DNA from: SYOC01 sp964441775 | GTDB taxonomy: Bacteria; Desulfobacterota; Binatia; Bin18 | Direction: 5' to 3' | Assembly: GCA_964441775.1 (NCBI GenBank) | Contig: CAYTVL010000030.1 | Location: forward strand, 11,068-75,067 | DNA length: 64,000 nt | Shown here: positions 8,563 through 17,617 of the stretch, piece after piece | Position numbering within the stretch: the first letter of the stretch is position 1 | How the letters are laid out: each line of letters opens with the position of its first letter | Program-made: the position numbers and the translations under genes | Notes under the pieces: generated by a model | Databases searched by the model: none | The model's input: only the letters and a program-made list of their open reading frames with translations | What the model was told of the DNA's origin: nothing

Positions 8563-9691
8563 AGACTTGGTTCTCCCTGTAACTTTCACGGGACAGACTC
8601 AACAGCACGCCAGTGTAAATCATCGCCATAATCAAGGCTGAACCGCCATAGCTGATAAATGGCAGCGGCAATCCTTTCGTAGGAAGGAGACCAAGCACCA
8701 CCGCCATGTTAAGCCCCGCTTGTCCCACCAGTAGGAAGGTGCAGCCCAGAGCCAGCAAACTGCCGAACTGTTGGGGATGCCGCGCCGCAATGCGCAAGCC
8801 ACGCATCCCTAACAACGCAAACAACGCCAGCACACTGGCCGCCCCCAGGAGTCCGGTTTCTTCACCAATAACCGCGAAAATGAAATCCGTATGTGCTTCA
8901 GGCAGAAAAAACATTTTTTGGCGGCTCTCACCAAGTCCAACGCCGACCAGACCACCAGCGCCAACAGCGATAATAGATTGGTTAAGCTGATAGCCGGTGG
9001 TTTGCTTGTTTTCCTGAAGATAGAGAAAGGAAATGATCCGATTCATGCGATACGGAGCGGCGATGATCCCCAAGACAAAAAGCAAGAGGCCGCCGATCAA
9101 GAAAGTAGACAGGTATTTTTTCTGCGCGCCGCACACAAACAAGAGCGTAAACAGCAGTAAACTGATGACGGCGGCGCCGCCAAGGTCGGGTTCAAGCACG
9201 ATGAGTCCGACCGCACCGCCCACCACCACGAGATGCGGCAACAGCCCGGAGACAAAACTGGAAATCCGTTCCGCTTTCCGCGCCAGCGAATGCGCCAAGT
9301 AGAGGGCAATCGCGCCTTTCGCTAGCTCCGAAGACTGGAAATTCAACGGCCCCAGCGCAATCCAGCGCCGCACTCCAGCGCGGGTCACGCCAGGAATAAA
9401 CACGACAAGTAACGCGAAGAAGGCAAGCAGCAGAGCGGGATACGCCATACGCCGGTAGGTCGAGCTGGGCAAGGATGCAGCCCCGACGAGTCCGATCACA
9501 CCGAGGACAATGGCAATTTGGTGTTTCCACACAAACCGGAACGGATGGCCGAAGCGCTCGAATGCGTAAAAATATGTGGTGTTGAAAACCATCACTTCCC
9601 CGATCAATAGTAACAAGATCGCCGCCAGCAAAAGCCACCCATCAATCGGCCCCCGAGTGGGCGTTCCCGTCGCGTCATCTCGTTCCATCAT
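8555..9691 (-). CDS. ftsW: Peptidoglycan glycosyltransferase FtsW (SEDS family)
   Basis: SEDS polytopic membrane enzyme that polymerises lipid II at the septum together with FtsI. The 378-residue product shows about ten hydrophobic segments and the SEDS signatures GVRRWIALGPLNFQSSELAK, LIVLEPDLGGA, FLPEAHTDFIFAVIGEE with the conserved Asp after the His-Thr, and PLPFISYGGSALI near the end. The start at MMERDD is supported by GGAGGGGGTGTAGGC; three bases separate it from the murD stop. Placement between murD and murG points to FtsW rather than RodA. Confidence 0.96.
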   Translation of the reverse strand: MMERDDATGTPTRGPIDGWLLLAAILLLLIGEVMVFNTTYFYAFERFGHPFRFVWKHQIAIVLGVIGLVGAASLPSSTYRRMAYPALLLAFFALLVVFIPGVTRAGVRRWIALGPLNFQSSELAKGAIALYLAHSLARKAERISSFVSGLLPHLVVVGGAVGLIVLEPDLGGAAVISLLLFTLLFVCGAQKKYLSTFLIGGLLLFVLGIIAAPYRMNRIISFLYLQENKQTTGYQLNQSIIAVGAGGLVGVGLGESRQKMFFLPEAHTDFIFAVIGEETGLLGAASVLALFALLGMRGLRIAARHPQQFGSLLALGCTFLLVGQAGLNMAVVLGLLPTKGLPLPFISYGGSALIMAMIYTGVLLSLSRESYRENQVYA

Positions 9692-9693
9692 GC

Positions 9694-11031
9694 CTACACC
9701 CCCTCCACGCACGCCCGAAATACCTGTCCACGATGAGCATAATTGTCAAATTGATCAAAGCTCGCACAGGCCGGAGACAACAGGACAGTGTCGCCAGGCG
9801 TCGCCGCCGCCGCCGCCGCACGCACGGCGGTCGCCAACGTGTCTACTTCACGAGTCGGCGTCTCACCGCCAAGGGCTTCGTGAATCAACGTTCGCGCTTG
9901 TCCAAAGACGAGCAGGAGCTTGACCTTCTCTCGCACCAACGAACGCAGTGGGCGATAGTCTCCACCTTTATCCACACCACCAGCTAAGAGGATGACGGGA
10001 CCAGAAAAACTGGCCAACGACTGCACGACGGCGCCGACGTTCGTGCCTTTTGAATCGTCAAAGTACCGCACCCCTTTTTTTTCTGCAACAAATTCAAGAC
10101 GATGTGCTAAGCCGGTGAAGTTCGCCAACACTGCCGCAATGGTGTCCATCCCGATGCCCCAGAGAAAGGCTGCGCTCGCCGCCGCCATGACATTTTCCAG
10201 ATTGTGACGACCATAAAGTTGCAACCGGTCCAGTGAGATCCGGGTGTCCTGTCCCACACGTCTGAGGACCAGCGCGGAGTTTTCGATCCACGCGCCTTCC
10301 TCAACAGGGCGCCCCCCAAAAGAGAAGAGCCTCGCCGGTAGGCCCTGCGCAAGTCGCCAGACCTCCGGATCGTCACGATTGACAACCGCCCAGTTCGTCG
10401 GTCGCTGATTGGTGAACATGGCGCGTTTCGTCATGCCGTAGAACGCCAGGCTTTTATGTCGATCCAGATGATCTTCCGTTAAATTCAAAAATATCCCGAT
10501 CTGCGGACGGAATTGCTCGATCCACTCCAACTGAAAACTGGAGATTTCCGCAACCACCACTTCTGGAGACAAGGTCAACGCATCGATCAGCGGCGTTCCC
10601 AGGTTGCCGCCGACAAAGACACGTTTTCCACTAGAGCGCACCATTTCCCCGAGCAAAGAAGTCGTCGTACTTTTGCCATTGGTGCCCGTCACCGCCAACA
10701 CAGGGCAAGCGAGCAACCGATAGGCCAGTTCGATCTCACTCCAGATCGGAATGCGCCGTTGTTGCGCCTCGCGCAGCAATGGCGCATCGGCAGGGACCCC
10801 GGGGCTCGGGATGACGAAATCCACTCCGGCCAGAACATCTGCCGGATCGTGCGTACCGAGACGGAAGTCACAATGGACATCAGCCAAGTCGGCCAGTTCT
10901 TTTTCCAAGGCGTCCGGCCCCGAGCGATCCGCAAGACGCACTCGACCACCACGGCTCGCAACGCAGCACGCCACGCTTACGCCCGTGCGTTTGCAGCCAA
11001 TCACGAGGACAGTCTTGTCTTGGAACTCCAC
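9694..11031 (-). CDS. murD: UDP-N-acetylmuramoylalanine--D-glutamate ligase
   Basis: Second Mur ligase, adding D-Glu to UDP-MurNAc-L-Ala. The 445-residue product has an N-terminal Rossmann domain with IPSPGVPADAPLL, the P-loop VTGTNGKSTTT at about residues 114-124, ISSFQLE, NLTEDHLDRH and the C-terminal DDSKGTNVGAVVQSL and LSPACASFDQF motifs typical of MurD. The start is a GTG right behind the mraY stop, with the SD (TTGAGGT) inside the mraY end, so the two genes are translationally coupled. Confidence 0.97.
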   Translation of the reverse strand: MEFQDKTVLVIGCKRTGVSVACCVASRGGRVRLADRSGPDALEKELADLADVHCDFRLGTHDPADVLAGVDFVIPSPGVPADAPLLREAQQRRIPIWSEIELAYRLLACPVLAVTGTNGKSTTTSLLGEMVRSSGKRVFVGGNLGTPLIDALTLSPEVVVAEISSFQLEWIEQFRPQIGIFLNLTEDHLDRHKSLAFYGMTKRAMFTNQRPTNWAVVNRDDPEVWRLAQGLPARLFSFGGRPVEEGAWIENSALVLRRVGQDTRISLDRLQLYGRHNLENVMAAASAAFLWGIGMDTIAAVLANFTGLAHRLEFVAEKKGVRYFDDSKGTNVGAVVQSLASFSGPVILLAGGVDKGGDYRPLRSLVREKVKLLLVFGQARTLIHEALGGETPTREVDTLATAVRAAAAAATPGDTVLLSPACASFDQFDNYAHRGQVFRACVEGV

Positions 11032-11035
11032 GCTT

Positions 11036-12112
11036 TTACCTCAACTTCAATGTACTCAGCGCGCCTAGTGCGCACAGAATCGAGACGATCCAAAACCGGA
11101 CGATGATCAATGGTTCCGGCCAACCCAGTAACTCAAAGTGATGATGAAGCGGCGCCATGCGGAAGATGCGTTTTTTGCGGAGCTTGTAGGACCCGACTTG
11201 AAAAATGACCGACGCCGCTTCGGCGACAAAAACGCCGCCGGCAATGATAAGCACAATTTCCTGTTTACTAATCAACGCCGCCATGCCCAAAGCCGCGCCG
11301 AGCGACAGCGAGCCGATGTCGCCCATAAACATTTGCGCAGGGTAGGCGTTAAACCAAAGGAATCCGAGCCCCGCCGCCGCTAAGGCTCCACAGAACACCG
11401 CCACTTCACCGGCGCCAGCGACATAGGGAATTTGCAGGTATTCGGCGATTTTTGCATGTCCACTCACATAGGTGAAAATCGCGTAGGTGGCCCCGGTAAT
11501 AATGACCGGACCGATCGCCAATCCATCGAGGCCATCAGTCAGATTCACAGCATTTGACGTCCCAACCATGACGAGCGCCGCGAACGGAATATACAGCCAA
11601 CCCAAATCCGGCTGGATTTCCTTGAGGAACGGGATGGTAATTGTACTGCTAAAACCCGGGAGAAGCGACAAAACGAACGCGGCAACAAAAGCAATTATAA
11701 ATTGCCCGGCAAGCTTCTGTCTGCCGGAGATGCCGGCGGAGTTACGTCGGGTCAGTTTTTGATAATCGTCCACGAATCCGATCATGCCAAAACCAATAGT
11801 GACTGCGAGCGCCAGCCACACATGCAAGTTGGTCAGGTCCGCCAAGAGCAGTGTCGCCAATGTCAACGAGAACAAGATCAACGCGCCCCCCATCGTCGGG
11901 GTGCCGGCTTTACTAAAATGGGTCGCCGGACCATCGGCGCGAATCTGTTGTCCAATTTGTTTTTTTGTCAACACGGCAATCAACCGTGGTCCGAGAAAGA
12001 ACGAGGCGCTGAGTGACAAAATGCCCGCCATCAAAGTACGAAACGTGATATAGCGAAAGACGTTAAAAACCGAGTACGAGGTGTGCAGCGAATACAGCAA
12101 GGCGTACAACAT
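11036..12112 (-). CDS. mraY: Phospho-N-acetylmuramoyl-pentapeptide transferase
   Basis: Integral membrane enzyme transferring phospho-MurNAc-pentapeptide to undecaprenyl phosphate to make lipid I. The 358-residue product has about ten hydrophobic segments and the family motifs SKAGTPTMGGALIL, GFVDDYQKL (Asp pair), NAVNLTDGLDGLAIG, FMGDIGSLSLGAALG and APLHHHFELLGWPE. The ATG start at 12112 shares its A with the stop of a 17-codon ORF (TGATG), with GAGAGGA upstream. In most dcw clusters murF ends directly before mraY; here murE does, apart from that tiny ORF. Confidence 0.97.
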   Translation of the reverse strand: MLYALLYSLHTSYSVFNVFRYITFRTLMAGILSLSASFFLGPRLIAVLTKKQIGQQIRADGPATHFSKAGTPTMGGALILFSLTLATLLLADLTNLHVWLALAVTIGFGMIGFVDDYQKLTRRNSAGISGRQKLAGQFIIAFVAAFVLSLLPGFSSTITIPFLKEIQPDLGWLYIPFAALVMVGTSNAVNLTDGLDGLAIGPVIITGATYAIFTYVSGHAKIAEYLQIPYVAGAGEVAVFCGALAAAGLGFLWFNAYPAQMFMGDIGSLSLGAALGMAALISKQEIVLIIAGGVFVAEAASVIFQVGSYKLRKKRIFRMAPLHHHFELLGWPEPLIIVRFWIVSILCALGALSTLKLR

Positions 12113-12165
12113 CAACTCATCCTCTCAACGTCCTTGCTGCTCACCCGCCACACCTTATCCGTCAT
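12112..12165 (-). CDS. 17-codon ORF where murF is expected (possible murF remnant or coupling peptide)
   Basis: Between murE and mraY an ORF starts with ATG 3 bp after the murE stop, has GAGGG eight bases upstream, and reads MTDKVWRVSSKDVERMS. Its TGA overlaps the mraY ATG as TGATG, the classical coupling arrangement. It fills the place of murF (about 450 codons in other bacteria). It could be what is left of murF after an internal deletion that kept the 5' start and the 3' coupling end, or simply a coupling peptide. No homology can be claimed from 17 residues. Confidence 0.4.
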   Translation of the reverse strand: MTDKVWRVSSKDVERMS

Positions 12166-12167
12166 GT

Positions 12168-13724
12168 TTATCCCTCAACAGAGGGTGCGCTGAAATAAGC
12201 GCGCACTTCTTCTCGATCATCAAAATGCTGCTTCGTGGTCCCAATGATCTGGTAGTCCTCATGCCCTTTCCCGGCGATAAGCACTACATCGCCAGGCTGC
12301 GCCCCAGCCAGTGCGGCATGAATCGCCGAGCGCCGGTTTTCCAACACCAGATATCTGCGATTGAGTTTATCCACGTTCGCGGGATCATCCTCTTTCTGCA
12401 ATCCAGCGCGCACGAGACCTGGCTCGGCCTCCGCAAGAATGTCCCAGGGATCTTCCGTGCGTGGATTATCAGAGGTCAAAATTACTACATCACTAAAGCG
12501 CCCCGCCGCTTCTCCCATGAGAGGCCGTTTGCCGCGATCGCGATCGCCCCCACAACCAAACACCGTCAGGAGGCGTTTGGTCGCCATCTGACGCACGGAG
12601 CGCAACACCTTTTCTAGTGCATCAGGTTTATGGGCATAGTCAACGAGGACGGTAAACGGTTGCCCGAGAGCGATCGACTCCACCCGTCCAGGAACTGCCC
12701 CACAGCGGTGAATCCCTTCGGCAATCGTCGCAAGCGGCACGTCCATCGCGTACGCAGCCGTCGTCGCCGCCAAGATGTTGTACAGGTTCGGCTCCCCTAA
12801 CAAGGCGGAAGAAAAGCGGACCGTTTCGGCGCTGCACCGTAAGACGCCGGAGAGACCGTGAAAGTCTTTTTCGACCTGGGATGCGGACACTGTGGCCTGC
12901 GCATGGAGTCCATAGGTCAAGACTCGTCCTGGTAAAGAGCACGACAACAGCTTCGCTCCCCAGGGATCGTCCGCATTGATGGCGGCAAAGCGCCGGGGTT
13001 TATCAGAATCAGCCAGACCTTGCAAAAAGAGACGAGATTTAGCGGCGAAATACTCGTCAATATTTGCATGAAAATCCAGGTGATCGCGGCCCAGATTGGT
13101 GAACAGCGCCCCATCCCAACGACAACCGCGCACCCGTTCCTGCGCCAGCGCGTGCGAGGAAACTTCCATGACGACGTGACTCACACGCTCGGTCGCCATC
13201 GCGGAAAGCAACTCCTGTAACTCGACGGCTTCAGGAGTAGTGAACGGCGCCGGAAGCTCTTTGTTATTGTAGCGATAGTTGACTGTGCCAATGACGCCCG
13301 GAGACCAGCCCTGGGCTCGCCACATGGATTCCAGCAGATACGTCGTGGTCGTTTTGCCGCTGGTGCCGGTCACACCAACCAGCGCAAGCCGACTGCTGGG
13401 TTTTTGGTAGAACCGATCGGCCATGAATCCGAGCAAGGTGCGGGGCGAATCACACACGACGACTGTCGGTCTTGCGTTGAGCGGAAGACGATTGGTCCAC
13501 TCGTTCCCCTCCTGCTGCATCTGTGTAGAGAGAACAACCGCGCTGGCGCCCTTTTCATACGCTTGGGAGACAAAATGGACACCGTCAGTTTTCACGCCGG
13601 GCAGGGCAAAGAACAATGCACCCCGCTGCACAGCACGAGAATCGTAAGCGATCTGAGCAATCTCCACTTCTGGAGCGCCATGAACCTGGACAGGGATCGT
13701 CTCAGAGAGGAGATCGCGAAGCAT
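12168..13724 (-). CDS. murE: UDP-MurNAc-tripeptide synthetase (mDAP-adding)
   Basis: Third Mur ligase, adding the diamino acid to UDP-MurNAc-L-Ala-D-Glu. The 518-residue product has the N-terminal YDSRAVQRGALFFALPG, P-loop GVTGTSGKTTTTYL, EVSSHALAQ, FTNLGRDHLDFH, VDYAHKPDAL and the specificity loop SDNPRTEDP. The DNPR sequence is the meso-diaminopimelate signature (lysine enzymes differ), so mDAP-type peptidoglycan is predicted. The ATG start overlaps the ftsI stop as TGATG; a GTG lies one codon upstream. It is a single-domain-set MurE, not a MurE-MurF fusion: its length is normal for MurE alone. Confidence 0.97.
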   Translation of the reverse strand: MLRDLLSETIPVQVHGAPEVEIAQIAYDSRAVQRGALFFALPGVKTDGVHFVSQAYEKGASAVVLSTQMQQEGNEWTNRLPLNARPTVVVCDSPRTLLGFMADRFYQKPSSRLALVGVTGTSGKTTTTYLLESMWRAQGWSPGVIGTVNYRYNNKELPAPFTTPEAVELQELLSAMATERVSHVVMEVSSHALAQERVRGCRWDGALFTNLGRDHLDFHANIDEYFAAKSRLFLQGLADSDKPRRFAAINADDPWGAKLLSCSLPGRVLTYGLHAQATVSASQVEKDFHGLSGVLRCSAETVRFSSALLGEPNLYNILAATTAAYAMDVPLATIAEGIHRCGAVPGRVESIALGQPFTVLVDYAHKPDALEKVLRSVRQMATKRLLTVFGCGGDRDRGKRPLMGEAAGRFSDVVILTSDNPRTEDPWDILAEAEPGLVRAGLQKEDDPANVDKLNRRYLVLENRRSAIHAALAGAQPGDVVLIAGKGHEDYQIIGTTKQHFDDREEVRAYFSAPSVEG

Positions 13725-15709
13725 CACGGCCGTCCATCTCCTTCTATCCCTGGAGAAAGGGAAAGCGCGTACACGCGTTCTCCTGAACTCTGGTCATTTT
13801 GTACGTTCTGATGGGTCACGTAGCCGCTCCCGGTCGCACTGATGTGGATGCCTTTGAGCTGCGCAGTATGCAGCGCGGCGCGTAAACTCATGCCCACAAA
13901 ATTCAGCGCGGCATCGTCGCTTGTTGCAGGAACAATGGCGGCAGGAAGAAGTTCTGCTTTTTGTTGCGCAGGCGCGCGAGTGTCAGTCGTCGTTTTCCTG
14001 ACCGTGGCCGAAGGCGCCAGAAGACGCGCCAGTTCAATGTGAGGTCGAACTCCCTCAATGCCGATGCGCGCAAGCGCTTGGCGGGCTATAGCTTGAAACA
14101 CCGGGGCCGCCACTTCACCCCCGTACACGGCGGTCTTCGGCTCATCGATCGCCACTAGGATGACGAAACGTGGCTGGTCAGCGGGAACGATCCCGATGAA
14201 GGACGCAATACGACCATGCGCCGAATATCCGCCGGAGGCGTTCGTCTTCTGGGAAGTGCCGGTTTTACCGGCGACACGCACCCCATCGAGATGCGCTCGC
14301 CAGCCAGTTCCTTCTTTCTCCACCACTTTTTCGAGTAATTGCATGAGCAGGTGAGCCGTTTCCGGACGCACCACCTGACGAATTGGCGTGGGGCTGTTCG
14401 CCTTGACGGCTTTCCCGTCAGCATCAAGGACTTCTTTGACCAGGTACGGCTTCATCAACATTCCGCCGTTTGCCAGCGCTGCGTACGCACTCGCGAGTTG
14501 TAAGGGAGACACGGCAACCCCTTGGCCGAAACTAGCCGTGACCAGATTAATACGCGCCCAGTTATCAACCGGCGCGAGAATGCCAGGACTCTCCATCGGC
14601 AGGTCCACTCCGGTGCGCTGTCCTATGCCAAAATCGCGGAGATATTTGTGATAGGTTTTCTTTCCTAGGCGCTCGCCGATTTTTGCCGCTCCGATATTGC
14701 TGGAATGTTGGAGGACTTCGGCGAACGTCAACGTCCCATATGGATGGTGGTCGTGAATGATATGCGAGCCGACTTGATAGTGACCCAATTCGCAAAAAAT
14801 CCGCTCTTCCGGACGCACATTTTGAGTATCCAAGGCTGCTGCGGCCAGTAAGACCTTCAGCGTGGAGCCAGGTTCATAACAATTTGAGATAGCAGGATTC
14901 CTCCGATCCTCAGCCTTGGTCTCTCCGGGATCATTCGGGTCGAACGTTGGCGCCTGAGCGAGCGTCAAAATCTCAAATGTCGTAGGGTCAAGCACTATTG
15001 CCGTTCCCGCCGCCGCTCTAGTTTCCTTAACGGAGCGCATGAGTTCTTGCTCGGCAATATACTGTAACCCGGCATCCAGCGTGAGTCGCACGTTCAACCC
15101 TTCGGGAGCATCCACCCCTTCTTGTATGAGAAAGGTTTGCCCGGTGGCGTCTCGCTCTTCAAAAATTTCTCGCGGCTCTCCTTGCAGATATTGGTCGTAG
15201 GCTCGTTCCACCCCTTCCAAGCCTTTCGCGTCAATGTTGGTAAATCCCAGGAGCGGCGCCGCCAATTTCCCTTGCGGATAGAAACGGCGATCTTCCTCTA
15301 CACTATCGACACCGCTAACGCTGAGCAGCCGCACGTGGGCCGCCTCCTCGGGCGACGCCTGTCGCTTCAACCACACAAAACGGGAAGAAGCATGGAGCGC
15401 CTGGCTTATATTTTGAGGGGGAACATGAAGAGACGCGGCTAAGGCTGGTATCTTCTTCTCGGCATCCATTGGCAATTGTTTCGTTCTCACAAAAAGTGAT
15501 TCCGTTGGAAAACTCAACGCCAACGGCTCTCCGTTGCGGTCAACAATTTCTCCTCGTCGAGGCGTCAGCACCAACCGTCGTTGATGCTGCACGGTCGCTT
15601 GGCGCACGAGTTCACCGTTCTGCACTACGGTCAATTGCACGAGCCGCAGCAACACCAGCAACAACCCCACCGCAATCACTCCACCCACTGTCAACAACCG
15701 CTCGTTCAT
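13724..15709 (-). CDS. ftsI: Septal peptidoglycan transpeptidase FtsI (PBP3-like)
   Basis: Class B penicillin-binding protein, the septal transpeptidase working with FtsW. The 661-residue product has one N-terminal membrane segment (about 7-28), a dimerisation domain starting RRGEIVDRNGEPLA, and a transpeptidase domain with the active-site tetrad STLK at 282-285, SSN at 336-338 and KTGT at 482-485. A C-terminal stretch (about 605-655, NFVGMSLRAALHTAQLKGI) looks like one PASTA repeat, which E. coli FtsI lacks but many other FtsI/SpoVD proteins have. The start has GAGGAACGAAT upstream; ftsL precedes it by 12 bp. Confidence 0.96.
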   Translation of the reverse strand: MNERLLTVGGVIAVGLLLVLLRLVQLTVVQNGELVRQATVQHQRRLVLTPRRGEIVDRNGEPLALSFPTESLFVRTKQLPMDAEKKIPALAASLHVPPQNISQALHASSRFVWLKRQASPEEAAHVRLLSVSGVDSVEEDRRFYPQGKLAAPLLGFTNIDAKGLEGVERAYDQYLQGEPREIFEERDATGQTFLIQEGVDAPEGLNVRLTLDAGLQYIAEQELMRSVKETRAAAGTAIVLDPTTFEILTLAQAPTFDPNDPGETKAEDRRNPAISNCYEPGSTLKVLLAAAALDTQNVRPEERIFCELGHYQVGSHIIHDHHPYGTLTFAEVLQHSSNIGAAKIGERLGKKTYHKYLRDFGIGQRTGVDLPMESPGILAPVDNWARINLVTASFGQGVAVSPLQLASAYAALANGGMLMKPYLVKEVLDADGKAVKANSPTPIRQVVRPETAHLLMQLLEKVVEKEGTGWRAHLDGVRVAGKTGTSQKTNASGGYSAHGRIASFIGIVPADQPRFVILVAIDEPKTAVYGGEVAAPVFQAIARQALARIGIEGVRPHIELARLLAPSATVRKTTTDTRAPAQQKAELLPAAIVPATSDDAALNFVGMSLRAALHTAQLKGIHISATGSGYVTHQNVQNDQSSGERVYALSLSPGIEGDGRP

Positions 15710-15721
15710 ATTCGTTCCTCT

Positions 15722-15994
15722 TCAACGCATCCGCACCACTTGGCCCGGGAGGGGCGCACCCAATCCTAACCGTTGTCTCGCCTGCTCAGCCATGTGGGCA
15801 GGCGCTGTTCTCGTTTTCCATTCTCCTTCCAACATTTGCCGTTGTCCGTCGAGCGTGCGTAAAAGTTGACGAGTATTCGACAACGTGTACCCGGTCGCCA
15901 CCACTTGTAGTCGGGTCCAGACCTGCACCACGGCCAGGACGAGCCCGATCACAGTCAGCAAGACGATATTTTTCCACCGCCATGAGCCTCGCAT
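15722..15994 (-). CDS. ftsL: Cell division protein FtsL
   Basis: Small bitopic divisome protein that forms a coiled coil with FtsB and activates FtsWI. The 90-residue product has a short basic N-terminus, one membrane helix (about 9-26, NIVLLTVIGLVLAVVQVW) and a heptad-rich periplasmic stretch (LSNTRQLLRTLDGQRQMLE). Sequence identity within this family is low, so the call rests on size, architecture and position between rsmH and ftsI. AAAGGACA precedes the ATG and includes the last codons of rsmH. Confidence 0.88.
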   Translation of the reverse strand: MRGSWRWKNIVLLTVIGLVLAVVQVWTRLQVVATGYTLSNTRQLLRTLDGQRQMLEGEWKTRTAPAHMAEQARQRLGLGAPLPGQVVRMR

Positions 15995-15996
15995 CG

Positions 15997-16977
15997 CTAT
16001 TGTCCTTTGACAGTGATTCGCTCCACGGCCCGCAGGCGCGCACTGCGTGAGCGAGGATTGGCCGCGATTTCCGTTGGAGTGGGCGTCAATGGTTTAGGAG
16101 TGAGAATCCGCACTTGCGGAGACCAGGTGCAAACACAGACCGGCAACTGTGGCGGACAAATGCAAGACGCCGCCCACCGCCGAAATGCTTCCTTGACAAG
16201 GCGATCTTCGAGCGAGTGATACGAAAGGATCACCATGCGTCCGCCGGGACGCAACAACCGATATCCATTTTGTAAAAAAGTAGCCAGGTGTTCGAGTTCT
16301 TTGTTCACGGCGATACGCAGCGCTTGAAACACCCGAGTCGCAGGATGTAGATGCGCACGAGAAGACGGCGGCAGAATGCGGCTCACAAGGGCGACAAAAT
16401 CCTGCGTTGTCGTGAGTGGGGATGACACTCTCGACCGCACGACGAGACGGGCAATGGCCCCGGCTGCTGGCTCTTCACCAAATTCGCGGAAGATCCTCTT
16501 CAGTTCCTCTTCGCGCGCATTGTTGACGATGTCCGCCGCGCTGAGCCCTTGCTGACGGTCCATGCGCATATCTAAAGGACCAGGGCGAAGAAAACTGAAG
16601 CCTCGTTCGCCATCCTCCACTTGGAGGGAGGAAAAGCCCAAATCTAGCAGCACGCCATCCACTCCATCCCACCCTCTTTCCGCTAGCATGGCGCTCGCGC
16701 GACTGAAATTCGTTTGACGAAAAAGAAAGCGCTCCCCAAGCGGGGCGAAGCGAGGAGTTATTGAGGACAAGGCGTCTGCATCTTGGTCGAGGCCCAACAG
16801 AATACTATCTGGCGGCGCTGCCGTAAGAATCGCAAAAGCGTGCCCGCCGCCGCCTAAGGTCCCATCAAGAAAACGGCGGCTACGCTGCGGACGAAGCAGG
16901 GCCAGCACCTCTTCCTGCATAACGGGAAGGTGCCTAGGGCTCGCTTCAACCTCGAAGAATGCTGGCAACGCTTCCAT
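15997..16977 (-). CDS. rsmH: 16S rRNA (cytosine-1402 N4)-methyltransferase
   Basis: SAM-dependent methyltransferase (MraW) that modifies C1402 in the ribosomal P site. The 326-residue product has HLPVMQEEVL, the SAM motif DGTLGGGGHAFAIL, LGLDQDADAL, DGVLLDLGFSSLQVEDGERG, GPLDMRMDRQQGLSAADIVN and the C-terminal LSYHSLEDRLVK, all diagnostic. It is the second gene of the dcw cluster, 30 bp behind mraZ, and ends 2 bp before ftsL. Confidence 0.97.
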   Translation of the reverse strand: MEALPAFFEVEASPRHLPVMQEEVLALLRPQRSRRFLDGTLGGGGHAFAILTAAPPDSILLGLDQDADALSSITPRFAPLGERFLFRQTNFSRASAMLAERGWDGVDGVLLDLGFSSLQVEDGERGFSFLRPGPLDMRMDRQQGLSAADIVNNAREEELKRIFREFGEEPAAGAIARLVVRSRVSSPLTTTQDFVALVSRILPPSSRAHLHPATRVFQALRIAVNKELEHLATFLQNGYRLLRPGGRMVILSYHSLEDRLVKEAFRRWAASCICPPQLPVCVCTWSPQVRILTPKPLTPTPTEIAANPRSRSARLRAVERITVKGQ

Positions 16978-17007
16978 CCGCCCCTTTCACTGGCAATTCG
17001 CGATTAG

Positions 17008-17469
17008 TTAATGTACACTGGTACTTAAGATGTTAAAGGATTGTGGATTTTCGATTAGAAATCGCTCAGCGTCTTCATTAAGTTGCAGCCACGTATCTTT
17101 GTCCCATATGCGAAATTTCTCTCTGGACCCTGTAAAAATGACGTTTTTCCTTAAATTGGCGTATTCACGCAAGACCGGAGGCAAAAGAATTCGTCCTTGT
17201 TTATCAACGAGACAGTCTTGAGCATTGGAGAAATAGAAGTCTTCTAGTTTGAGAAAATTTTCGTCAAAACGGGGTTTTTCTTTTAACTCTTCTTCGAACT
17301 TATCCCATGCCGTTTGCGGATATACATCAAGGCAACGACGAGCATTAAGAATGAACTTGGTCGCCACTAATCGCTCATCCTCCAGTTTCAGAAGAATCTC
17401 GCGAAATTTCGAAGGGATACTCACCCTTCCTTTCTCGTCTACCGTATGCTCGAAACTGCCGCGAAACAT
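17008..17469 (-). CDS. mraZ: Transcriptional regulator MraZ
   Basis: DNA-binding AbrB-fold ring protein that controls the dcw promoter. The 153-residue product has two SpoVT-AbrB repeats: MFRGSFEHTVDEKGRVSIPS at the N-terminus and DCLVDKQGRILLPPVLREYA in the second half, each with the conserved DxxGRxxxP core. The start MFRGS is the family-typical one; the frame is open 14 codons further upstream but that stretch overlaps the repeat operator and lacks similarity. Three TGGG(A/G) boxes lie just upstream, so autoregulation is likely. Confidence 0.95.
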   Translation of the reverse strand: MFRGSFEHTVDEKGRVSIPSKFREILLKLEDERLVATKFILNARRCLDVYPQTAWDKFEEELKEKPRFDENFLKLEDFYFSNAQDCLVDKQGRILLPPVLREYANLRKNVIFTGSREKFRIWDKDTWLQLNEDAERFLIENPQSFNILSTSVH

Positions 17470-17483
17470 GGAGAAATGATGAT

Positions 17484-17508
17484 CCCCACTTTTTCCCACT
17501 TTCTCCCA
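17484..17508 (-). promoter_or_regulatory. MraZ-binding box: three TGGGN repeats at 10-bp period
   Basis: On the reverse strand TGGGA (17504-17508), TGGGA (17494-17498) and TGGGG (17484-17488) are spaced exactly 10 bp apart. MraZ of E. coli and Mycoplasma is known to bind direct TGGGN repeats separated by 5 nt. The first repeat overlaps the predicted transcription start, which favours repression. Confidence 0.85.
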
Positions 17509-17510
17509 CA

Positions 17511-17539
17511 ACTATATGACAGTGTTTTTTTCCTGTCAA
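17511..17539 (-). promoter_or_regulatory. Sigma-70-type promoter of the dcw cluster
   Basis: The reverse strand reads TTGACA (17539-17534), a 17-nt spacer, then TATAGT (17516-17511). That is a perfect -35 and a 5-of-6 -10 at optimal spacing, 41 bp before the mraZ ATG. The start point would fall near 17504, inside the MraZ box. No other promoter of this quality was noticed in the dcw cluster. Confidence 0.85.
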
Positions 17540-17617
17540 GCGAAAGTAGAAGCAACTGTTGAATTGCGGTAAGGAAAGTAACTGAGATTGACTGCGCTTG
17601 TTCGCCTCGATACACCG

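Noticed and set aside
12168..13724. MurE-MurF fusion as explanation for missing murF
   Set aside because: The protein has one set of Mur ligase motifs and normal MurE length (518 residues).
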